This document shows, piece by piece, positions 1 through 5,069 of a stretch of 5,069 nt of DNA. The notes under the pieces were generated by a model. That model was not told where the DNA came from, did no database searches, and worked only from the letters and a program-made list of their open reading frames with translations. Source of the DNA: Bacteroidales bacterium (lineage in GTDB: Bacteria; Bacteroidota; Bacteroidia; Bacteroidales; UBA3663); the NCBI GenBank assembly GCA_004557315.1, contig SFEH01000137.1:1-5069 (forward strand), given 5' to 3'. A program made the position numbers and the translations under genes. Each line of letters begins with the position of its first letter. The stretch's first letter is position 1.

Positions 1-101
1 AGAAATCGCCAAACATTCACCCCTGAATATAAAATCTCAGCATAAATTGAAAATAATGGTCAAAACATTTGGATATTAACATAGAAAGCGATTTGGGTTT
101 A

Positions 102-155
102 AGTTTACCACAAAAGTGTGCCCGGGGGACAGTTTTTGTCCCTTGAAGGTAAACT
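102..155. repeat. 8-bp inverted repeat enclosing the first GGGACA hairpin
   Basis: AGTTTACC (102-109) and GGTAAACT (148-155) are perfect inverted copies separated by 38 bases. The spacer contains the GGGACA/TGTCCC stem at 126-142, so the segment can be drawn as a nested, cruciform-like structure. The arms are short enough for chance to contribute, but the nesting with the repeated motifs makes a designed site more plausible. Confidence 0.45.
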
Positions 156-177
156 CGGGGGACAAACTGGGGACAAA
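123..177. repeat. Cluster of direct and inverted GGGGACA motifs
   Basis: GGGGACA occurs three times in the same direction, at 125-131, 158-164 and 169-175. The first two belong to a longer identical string, CGGGGGACA (123-131 and 156-164). The offsets are 33 and 11 bases, close to whole helical turns. An inverted partner, TGTCCC at 137-142, forms GGGACA-GTTTT-TGTCCC with the first copy (126-142), a 6-bp stem with a 5-base loop. The G+C-rich motifs stand out against an A+T-rich background. They could be binding sites for a regulator or recombinase, or remnants of a mobile element end; nothing in the window decides between these. Confidence 0.6.
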
Positions 178-180
178 ATT

Positions 181-252
181 ATGAAATTAACGGCAAAGAA
201 ACAACCCACTAAGAAAACATCCGCAAAAATCGCTTCAAAAATTAACACTTGA
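181..252 (+). CDS. Possible 23-codon lysine-rich mini-ORF (doubtful)
   Basis: An ATG placed directly after the last GGGGACA repeat opens a frame of 23 codons ending in TGA. It begins MKLTAKKQPTKKTSAK, and seven of its residues are lysine. It has no recognisable domain, and its 3' half lies in the left arm of the long hairpin at 216-288. It could be a small basic peptide, the decayed 5' end of a lost gene, or chance. No clear promoter of the Bacteroidetes type (TTTG plus TAnnTTTG) was found in front of it. Listed only because its start abuts a structured repeat region. Confidence 0.12.
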   Translation: MKLTAKKQPTKKTSAKIASKINT

Positions 253-288
253 TTATCAGGTGTTTATGAAGGGATTTTTGCGGATGTT
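216..288 (-). terminator. Long hairpin after mnmE, probable operon terminator
   Basis: A 16-bp perfect stem pairs AACATCCGCAAAAATC (216-231) with GATTTTTGCGGATGTT (273-288). After one G-G mismatch (232/272) it continues for about five more pairs, 233-237 with 267-271. The apex forms a second stem, AACACTTGA (244-252) with TCAGGTGTT (256-264), including one wobble pair, closed by a TTA loop. Read in the mnmE direction, the hairpin starts 21 bases after the stop codon and is followed by TTCTTAG, giving a modest U-rich tail. Read on the plus strand it is followed by ATGATTTTCTTTT, so it might act in both directions. The stem is longer than a minimal intrinsic terminator, so a small palindromic repeat element is an alternative. 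Confidence 0.65.
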
Positions 289-309
289 ATGATTTTCTTT
301 TCCTTTACT

Positions 310-1752
310 TTACTTTCCGATGCAGAAGTGAGTGAAAATATTCTGGAGGGTTTCTTGCGGGGTTATGCGCTCTTCGCCCGTGATTTCTGCAAGGTGGTCG
401 ATGACCATGCGGAGGTCTTCGGCGAGGAGGTCGCCGCTGAGACCGAGGTCCATAGAAGCAATTACACGCTGGAGCGATTCGTCTGCGTTGAGCAGGGCTG
501 AGTAGTGGCGTGCAGAGGTTATGACGATGTCGCTTTCTGATATCTGAGGAATGTCAGCGGCTTCGACGATAAGCTGTTCGAGACGCGAGAGATTGGTGCC
601 GTACTTGGCGCTGATGTCCACTAACTGTAAGTCTTGAATTTTGAGTTTTGAATTTTGCGCTCGGCTCGTAGAGACGCTTGTCAGAGCAAGAGTTGTCGGC
701 TTCGCCGATGAGGAGTTGTTCAATGATGAGTTAGGGAGGTCGATTTTGTTGCGTACAATGATTAGCTTCTTGCCTGCCACGCGCTCCTTTATGCCTTCTA
801 TCTCAGCCTCTGTTGGTTGTTTGTCGATAAGCCAAAGCACGATCTTCGCCTCTTGCATCTTTTGGAATGTGCGCTCAATGCCGATATTCTCAACGATATC
901 GTCGGTTTTGCGAATGCCGGCTGTATCGACGAAGCGAAACTGTATGCCATTGATGATTGTAGTGTCTTCTATGAAGTCGCGTGTAGTGCCATGAACGTCG
1001 CTCACGATAGCTTTCTCCTCGTGGAGGAGATGGTTGAGGAGCGTGCTCTTTCCGACGTTGGTGTTTCCGACGATGGCTACTGGGATGCCGTTCTTGAGGG
1101 CGTTGCCTACCTCGAAGGAGCGTGCGAGAGAGGCAAGACGCTGGTGGATGTCGTTGGCGAGTGCGTATAGCTCAGAGCGGTCGGCAAACTCCAAGTCCTC
1201 ATGATCGGAGAAATCAATCTCCAATTCTAAGAGAGAGGTGAGTTTAAGGAGATGCGCACGCAGTTCTGATAGTTCGTTGCTGAAATGTCCCTTCAGCTGA
1301 CTGAGCGCCATATCGTGAGTTGCCTTGTTTGTGGAACTTATAAGGTCGGCTACAGCCTCTGCCTGCGAAAGATCCATCTTGCCGTTAAGGAATGCACGCT
1401 GTGTGAACTCGCCAGGACCAGCAGGTAAGCATCCGTTCTCTGTGAGCAGGAACATCACCTGTTGGAGTATGTATGACGATCCATGGCAGGAAATCTCCAC
1501 AGAGTCCTCTCCTGTGTAAGAGTGTGGGGCGCGAAATATAGACACAATCACTTCGTCTACAACCTCATTGTCTGCATTTATGATATTGCCGAAAGCAAGG
1601 GTGTATGCCTTGCGTTGTGACAAAGAGAGATTGGAGCCGATAGGACGGAAGACCTTATCGGCTATGCTGATTGCTTCGGGGCCTGAGATTCTAATAATGC
1701 CAATCGCACCACCAGGGGCGGTTGCGATGGCGCAAATTGTATTGTTGTTCAT
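310..1752 (-). CDS. mnmE: tRNA uridine-5-carboxymethylaminomethyl(34) synthesis GTPase MnmE
   Basis: With MnmG, this GTPase installs the cmnm5 group on wobble uridine 34 of certain tRNAs, using a formyl-tetrahydrofolate-derived carbon and potassium-stimulated GTP hydrolysis. Numbering from the ATG at 1752 gives 480 residues. The N-terminal folate-binding domain has TAPGGAIGIIRISG (11-24) and PGEFTQRAFLNGKMDLSQAE (113-132). The inserted G domain has G1 GNTNVGKS (229-236, with N232 at the potassium-ligand position), G2 GTTRD (255-259), G3 DTAG (276-279), G4 NKID (335-338) and G5 SAK (381-383). The chain ends in FCIGK, which carries the catalytic cysteine. An in-frame ATG at 1800 would add 16 residues overlapping fbp, but the family starts just before TICAIATAPG, so 1752 is preferred. 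The G4-G5 spacing of 42 residues is unusually long, which makes the protein 26 residues longer than the 454-residue E. coli MnmE. The gene follows fbp by 13 bases and ends before a strong hairpin. Confidence 0.97.
   Translation of the reverse strand: MNNNTICAIATAPGGAIGIIRISGPEAISIADKVFRPIGSNLSLSQRKAYTLAFGNIINADNEVVDEVIVSIFRAPHSYTGEDSVEISCHGSSYILQQVMFLLTENGCLPAGPGEFTQRAFLNGKMDLSQAEAVADLISSTNKATHDMALSQLKGHFSNELSELRAHLLKLTSLLELEIDFSDHEDLEFADRSELYALANDIHQRLASLARSFEVGNALKNGIPVAIVGNTNVGKSTLLNHLLHEEKAIVSDVHGTTRDFIEDTTIINGIQFRFVDTAGIRKTDDIVENIGIERTFQKMQEAKIVLWLIDKQPTEAEIEGIKERVAGKKLIIVRNKIDLPNSSLNNSSSAKPTTLALTSVSTSRAQNSKLKIQDLQLVDISAKYGTNLSRLEQLIVEAADIPQISESDIVITSARHYSALLNADESLQRVIASMDLGLSGDLLAEDLRMVIDHLAEITGEERITPQETLQNIFTHFCIGK
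628..732 (-). other. In-frame low-complexity insertion in the MnmE GTPase domain, between G4 and G5
   Basis: This DNA encodes about residues 341-375 of MnmE: a Ser/Thr/Asn/Ala-rich run (NSSLNNSSSAKPTTLALTSV), then STSRAQ and NSKLKIQDL. E. coli MnmE has a much shorter link here, so roughly 20-25 residues appear extra. The boundaries are estimates. At DNA level the segment looks unlike ordinary coding sequence: it has four tandem 7-base units at 630-657, the string CTCGTAGAGACG at 665-676, and a perfect hairpin at 696-708 (TCGGC-TTC-GCCGA). The element stays in frame, and all GTPase motifs on both sides are intact, so the protein is probably functional with a surface loop here. Confidence 0.6.
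630..657. repeat. Tandem heptamer repeat, four copies, inside mnmE
   Basis: On the plus strand four adjacent 7-base units are AGTCTTG (630-636), AATTTTG (637-643), AGTTTTG (644-650) and AATTTTG (651-657). Copies 2 and 4 are identical and the others differ from them by one or two bases. Seven is not a multiple of three, so gain or loss of one unit would shift the mnmE frame; only changes of three units (21 bases, seven residues) keep it. On the coding strand it reads as CAAAATT/CAAAACT units, a type I associate with intergenic heptamer repeats; that association is from memory and unverified here. Confidence 0.85.
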
Positions 1753-1765
1753 TGTGTGTTCTGGG

Positions 1766-3763
1766 TTACTTGTTGGGCATAGCTTCCTTGATGAAGCCAT
1801 GACGATAGGCGTAGAGTAGGCGCTGCAGGTCGTTGATCTGATTTTTCAGTTCGCGACCTATATCGGTATCTGCAACGCGCATGCGATGCGCCGACATCTC
1901 TACAATCTGCGTCGTCGATTTGATATCGGTACACTTCTGTATGGCGTCGATTGTGGATGTGAAGGGCTCGTGCTGCACGAGTACGAAGCCGCGGCTATGA
2001 TAGACGAGCGTGTAGCCAGCAATGCCGGTCTCCTTGTGGTAGGGCTGAGAGAACCCGCCGTCGATAACCATCAGTTTTCCGTTCGCCTTAATAGGGTTCT
2101 CGCCATTGCATACGTGTACCGGCACATGTCCGTTGATGATATGTCGGTTCTCGCCTACAACATCGAAAGCGTCCATTATATTGTCAACGATTTGTTCGTT
2201 ATCGCGTAGCTTGAAGTAGTTGCCTTTTTCTTCTACATGTGTCTCCTTGTCTTCGATGAAGTAGCGTTCAAATGTTGCCATTTTCGATTTGTCGAAAAGC
2301 GGACTATCCGTACCGCACCAAAGATAGAGGAAGTAGTCGATGGCGTAGTTGCGTTCCTCTGGCGTAGAATCGCTTTGGAAAGCCGAGCGTATGAGCATCC
2401 CTATATTGTACATTAAGTCCTTGCCCGAGCACTTTGTGCCCGGAATTATTTCTACTTCCTTCAGCTTTCCATCCTCGTCGAGAGGTATTGACGCATGGAA
2501 GAGCAGGTTGTTGTTGTATACCGCATACATACAACCGTGCTGCAGGAGCAGACGTATGTGCTTATGCAGCTTCTCGCTCACCTGGAACGAGTGGTTAATC
2601 TTATCCATGAGTTGTTTTTCCTCAGGCGTGAGTCGGTTCGGATGCTCTGGGTCGATTGTCGGGAAAGAGTTGCTCTTTAGCGGATACTCCTTACCATTGA
2701 GAGTTATGGTACCCTTTTCGTAGTCGATGAAGTTGAGCATGAGGCGGTCTGCCATCTTCCACTTGGCGTGACGCTTTATGATGGCTGCCTCTTCCTTGAA
2801 CTGCAGCACGGTTATAGCCTTGTGCATGAGGGCAGCAAGACGTTTCGACTTCTCGTCGACCCGCGCAGAATCGGCAGACGAAATTTTCGGGATGAACTCC
2901 TCGCAAGGATCGTTGCCATAGGTGTCCATAGCGAACGTGGCAAGCGGCATGAGGTTGATGCCGTAACCCTCCTCAAGCGTTGTCATGTTGGCATAGCGCA
3001 GCGAAAGACGTATAACATTGCATTGGCATGCGCGGTTGCCAGCCATAGCTCCCATCCATAGCACATCGTGGTTGCCCCATTGTATGTCCCAAGAGTGGTA
3101 GCGCGAGAGCGTGTCGAGAATGATGTGCGCACCAGGTCCGCGGTCGAAGATGTCGCCGAGGATATGTAATTGGTCGATAGAAAGGCGCTGTATAACGTTA
3201 GATATGGCTATGATGAAATCATCGGCACGTCCCGTTGATATGATTGTGTCTATAATCACGTTTACATAGTCGGTCTTATTTGCGTCATCGGTTCGCTCGT
3301 GCAGCAACTCCTGAATGATATAAGAGAAGTCGCTCGGTAGAGCCTTGCGCACTTTCGAATGGGTGTATTTGCTCGAAACCAAACGGCATACAGCCACGAG
3401 GTTGTGTATTGTGATGTGATACCAATCGTCGAGATTCTCCTCAGAAGCCTTTATTAGTTCAAGCTTCTGGTCGGGATAATATATTAATGTGCAGAGTTCG
3501 CGTTTGTCCGATTCGCGCATGAGATTGCCGAAAAGCTCATTCACTTTTCGCTGGATATTGCCCGAAGCGTTCTTCAGAATATGCAGGAACGCCTCGTATT
3601 CACCATGAATGTCTGCAACGAAATGCTCCGTGCCTTTAGGCAGATTGAGAATAGCCTGCAGGTTAATTATCTCCGTGCTTGCCTCAGAGATGTTCGGGAA
3701 CGACTGGGCAAGCAGTTGCAGGTATTTTATATCGTTGGCTGTAAATTTATGGTCTTTTCTCAT
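1766..3763 (-). CDS. fbp: Class III fructose-1,6-bisphosphatase
   Basis: Cytosolic enzyme that hydrolyses fructose-1,6-bisphosphate to fructose-6-phosphate and phosphate, the committed step of gluconeogenesis. The 665 residues match the usual length of the class III family found in Firmicutes and Bacteroidetes (the Bacillus subtilis enzyme is of similar size), roughly twice that of class I enzymes. The calcineurin-like metallophosphatase motifs are all visible in order: VADIHGEY (D51, H53), GDIFDRG (203-209), WGNHD (229-233), LFHASIP (H423) and NGHVPVH (H546, H550). A conserved C-terminal block follows, VIDGGFSQPYHKETGIAGYT (566-585). The start at 3763 gives a family-like N-terminus (MRKDHKFTANDIKYLQLLAQ). 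No obvious Shine-Dalgarno precedes it, as is normal in Bacteroidetes. It lies 29 bases after the hypothetical gene and 13 bases before mnmE, so it is probably cotranscribed with both. No frameshift or missing active-site residue is seen. Confidence 0.97.
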   Translation of the reverse strand: MRKDHKFTANDIKYLQLLAQSFPNISEASTEIINLQAILNLPKGTEHFVADIHGEYEAFLHILKNASGNIQRKVNELFGNLMRESDKRELCTLIYYPDQKLELIKASEENLDDWYHITIHNLVAVCRLVSSKYTHSKVRKALPSDFSYIIQELLHERTDDANKTDYVNVIIDTIISTGRADDFIIAISNVIQRLSIDQLHILGDIFDRGPGAHIILDTLSRYHSWDIQWGNHDVLWMGAMAGNRACQCNVIRLSLRYANMTTLEEGYGINLMPLATFAMDTYGNDPCEEFIPKISSADSARVDEKSKRLAALMHKAITVLQFKEEAAIIKRHAKWKMADRLMLNFIDYEKGTITLNGKEYPLKSNSFPTIDPEHPNRLTPEEKQLMDKINHSFQVSEKLHKHIRLLLQHGCMYAVYNNNLLFHASIPLDEDGKLKEVEIIPGTKCSGKDLMYNIGMLIRSAFQSDSTPEERNYAIDYFLYLWCGTDSPLFDKSKMATFERYFIEDKETHVEEKGNYFKLRDNEQIVDNIMDAFDVVGENRHIINGHVPVHVCNGENPIKANGKLMVIDGGFSQPYHKETGIAGYTLVYHSRGFVLVQHEPFTSTIDAIQKCTDIKSTTQIVEMSAHRMRVADTDIGRELKNQINDLQRLLYAYRHGFIKEAMPNK

Positions 3764-3792
3764 ATCGTAGTGTTTGTTTTGTGGGGTACGAT

Positions 3793-4557
3793 TTAGATGA
3801 TATACTTCGTCATATGCTTCATCTGTTTATCGGCAGAAGAAGCGATTGGCATGAAGCCCTCCGTAAGATGCGATTTCTCCTCAAGAAGCGCCATTGAAGA
3901 AGCGGCGAACGACAATAGTCGCATATCGCTTAATGTCTTATGCATTGCGCCTTCGTCGTAATCGCTGTTTATAAGCGTGTCTGAAAGAGAATCAAGCAAC
4001 GATTGGCGTATCGTCTCGCGTTTGTAAGCGTATTGTAGATACAAAAGAAGTGCAATTATATCCTTGATGGCTTCGTCTGAAACGCCCTTGAGTTTTTGCT
4101 GTATAACCTCTTTCACATGCGCTTCGTGTTCGTTGTATGTCTTTACATACAGTTCGTTGAATAGTCGAAGCATAGTTGTCTTGTCGGTCGTAGACGTGAA
4201 CTTCTCGTTGGCTATGACTACGATAGGCGCATTAGGAGAAATCTTTTTTATAAGTCGAGCTTCTGCCGGACCGCAACAATGGAAGACGGTAGGAGCAAGC
4301 ATGCATGATAGAGTGGTGAGCTGTTCTGTCAAACCGTTTGCGGAGGTGAAGACCACAGGCACGCCCTTGTTCGTGTAATGCTTGATAGTCGTAACCGAAG
4401 CAGACGACCATTTGCCGCAGATATGCACAAGGTCGGGTGCTGTGTCCACAACTTCCACATCTCCAAAAGCGCTGATGCTTTCAGAGATAGTGCTCAGCAA
4501 GTCCTTGTTCAAGGGTGTCGCCGAACTTTTGACAAGACTTATAAACTTGATTCTCAT
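3793..4557 (-). CDS. Conserved-looking protein of unknown function with a GT-B-like N-terminal half
   Basis: A 254-residue protein that I do not recognise as a named family. The first half alternates predicted strands and helices. It contains DLVHICG (residues 42-48), GVPVVFTSANGL (65-76), VFHCCGPAEARLIKK (91-105) and PIVVIAN (111-117). This order resembles the N-terminal (acceptor-side) domain of GT4-type glycosyltransferases, where D-x-V/I-H-x-H/x-G is followed by a 'vP-vvfT-H/xx' strand. The C-terminal donor-binding domain with its E-x(7)-E motif is absent. Instead, residues 140-254 are mostly helical and polar, with no signal peptide or membrane span. The ATG is fixed by the 4-base overlap with the upstream glycosyltransferase stop. 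Coupling to that gene suggests a shared role, perhaps as a partner or degenerate transferase; this is inference. It could equally be an unrelated Rossmann-like protein. Confidence 0.72.
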   Translation of the reverse strand: MRIKFISLVKSSATPLNKDLLSTISESISAFGDVEVVDTAPDLVHICGKWSSASVTTIKHYTNKGVPVVFTSANGLTEQLTTLSCMLAPTVFHCCGPAEARLIKKISPNAPIVVIANEKFTSTTDKTTMLRLFNELYVKTYNEHEAHVKEVIQQKLKGVSDEAIKDIIALLLYLQYAYKRETIRQSLLDSLSDTLINSDYDEGAMHKTLSDMRLLSFAASSMALLEEKSHLTEGFMPIASSADKQMKHMTKYII

Positions 4558-5069
4558 ATCTTATGTGTGGAAAAATCGTGTTTGTCAGCTCGCATATAGC
4601 GCAACTTCGTGAGCATGTCGAACCACACGAGCGAGAGTTCGTAGAATGGTATTGCCCATGCCGAGATACGCTCGCCGAACAAACGGCACTTCTTTTTGAC
4701 CAAAATGATACGCAGAGTTAATGTAAACGTGATGCAGACGACAGCAATAGCTAAGGCTAACCATCTGCCCGTTACTCCGCTATACACTCCGGCTGCTATC
4801 AACGCTGCATAGTTGAGATACATAAGCAGAACGTCGAATGCGTATGTCAGGCGCATTCTCGACTTGCGCTCGAGATGGCTGCCTACATGACTGTTTGCGA
4901 TGCAGAACTCGGTCCATGTCTTTTTCGTGCGACATTCCTGATGGAGGAACGAATCGGGGTTAAGAGAGATGGCGGCAGAGCCAGGCTCAGCAAACTTGTT
5001 GATGATGAAGTCGTACTCGCCATACACATGCTGCAGGTTGCCACGATAGCCGTCCTTGCCGATGAACTC
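4554..5069 (-). CDS. Family 2 glycosyltransferase, membrane-anchored, C-terminal part only
   Basis: The last 171 codons of a gene whose 5' end lies beyond the right edge; the frame is open to the final base, so no start can be assigned. The visible part starts with FIGKDGYRGN and VYGEYDFIINKF, followed by a segment with SLNPDSFLHQE. This resembles the end of the catalytic region in Bacteroidales GT2 (GT-A fold) enzymes, which transfer sugars from nucleotide donors during surface glycan synthesis. Two hydrophobic stretches at about residues 74-97 and 103-123 of the fragment look like membrane helices. A third hydrophobic stretch at about 136-153 may be interfacial, and a Lys/Arg-rich link (KKKCR) suggests a cytosolic side. 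The DXD and other donor-binding motifs would lie in the missing part, so the family call rests on overall resemblance. The TGA stop overlaps the next gene's ATG (ATGA), suggesting translational coupling. Confidence 0.75.
   Translation of the reverse strand, partial: EFIGKDGYRGNLQHVYGEYDFIINKFAEPGSAAISLNPDSFLHQECRTKKTWTEFCIANSHVGSHLERKSRMRLTYAFDVLLMYLNYAALIAAGVYSGVTGRWLALAIAVVCITFTLTLRIILVKKKCRLFGERISAWAIPFYELSLVWFDMLTKLRYMRADKHDFSTHKI

Larger units (their letters stand above)
1..309. other. Non-coding region downstream of mnmE
   Basis: No convincing protein gene is present. The first 100 bases are A+T-rich and show no motif I can name. Then come the enclosed repeat cluster (102-177), the doubtful mini-ORF (181-252) and the terminator hairpin (216-288). 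Bases 289-309 are a pyrimidine-rich spacer leading to the mnmE stop codon. The left border is the window edge, so part of this may be the upstream region of a gene further left. Confidence 0.7.

Noticed and set aside
68..95. Possible Bacteroidetes promoter with TTTG at 68-71 and TTTG at 92-95
   Set aside because: The -7 box should be TAnnTTTG, but the bases at 88-91 are GCGA, so the key TA is missing; no clear gene follows.
86..235. 9-bp inverted pair AAGCGATTT (86-94) and AAATCGCTT (227-235)
   Set aside because: It is short, A+T-rich and far apart, and one copy is already part of the terminator stem; chance is sufficient.
289..501. Plus-strand open frame of 70 codons opposite the end of mnmE
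   Set aside because: It lies antisense to the conserved MnmE C-terminus and has no recognisable motif; it is a shadow of the real gene.
641..1170. Overlapping plus-strand open frames of 117 codons within mnmE
   Set aside because: Both are antisense to the GTPase domain with its full set of motifs, and their translations look like complementary-strand artefacts.
1753..1800. Upstream in-frame ATG at 1800 that would lengthen MnmE by 16 residues
   Set aside because: The added residues overlap the end of fbp and have no counterpart in the family, whose N-terminus starts just before TICAIATAPG. The ATG at 1752 fits family length and spacing.
2349..2723. Plus-strand frame of 124 codons inside fbp
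   Set aside because: It is antisense to conserved FBPase sequence and has no domain or start signal of its own.
4064..4378. Plus-strand frame of 104 codons opposite the unknown gene
   Set aside because: The minus-strand gene fits the coupled operon layout, whereas this frame is an isolated antisense shadow.
1..5069. CRISPR array, defence system, transposase or tRNA gene
   Set aside because: No regularly spaced repeats, no matching protein motifs and no tRNA-like sequence were seen by eye in either strand.

Overview
This window looks like an ordinary chromosomal stretch from a member of the Bacteroidales, most likely Prevotella or a close relative. Three things point there: a long class III (calcineurin-type) fructose-1,6-bisphosphatase, a membrane-anchored family 2 glycosyltransferase tail of the kind common in that order, and start codons without clear Shine-Dalgarno sequences. 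The genus assignment is inference from protein style, because no rRNA or other marker is present.

All convincing genes lie on the minus strand and read right to left as one compact block. At the right edge is the C-terminal part of a family 2 glycosyltransferase (4554-5069, cut by the window). It overlaps the next gene by four bases in an ATGA arrangement. That next gene (3793-4557) encodes a 254-residue protein of unknown function whose first half resembles the N-terminal half of a GT-B glycosyltransferase. After 29 bases comes fbp (1766-3763), the gluconeogenic fructose-1,6-bisphosphatase. After 13 more bases comes mnmE (310-1752), the GTPase of tRNA wobble-uridine modification. The spacing suggests a single transcription unit, although the members belong to unrelated pathways (surface glycan synthesis, central carbon metabolism, tRNA modification).

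The left 309 bases hold no convincing gene. They contain a 73-base imperfect hairpin starting 21 bases after the mnmE stop, best read as the operon terminator. Further left is a compact set of direct and inverted GGGGACA-type repeats enclosed by an 8-bp inverted repeat.

The most unusual feature is inside mnmE. Between the G4 (NKID) and G5 (SAK) motifs of the GTPase domain there is a long low-complexity segment of about 35 residues. Its DNA includes four tandem copies of a 7-base unit and a perfect small hairpin. It looks like an intergenic-type repetitive element carried in frame within a housekeeping gene. I saw no CRISPR array, tRNA, rRNA, transposase or defence system.
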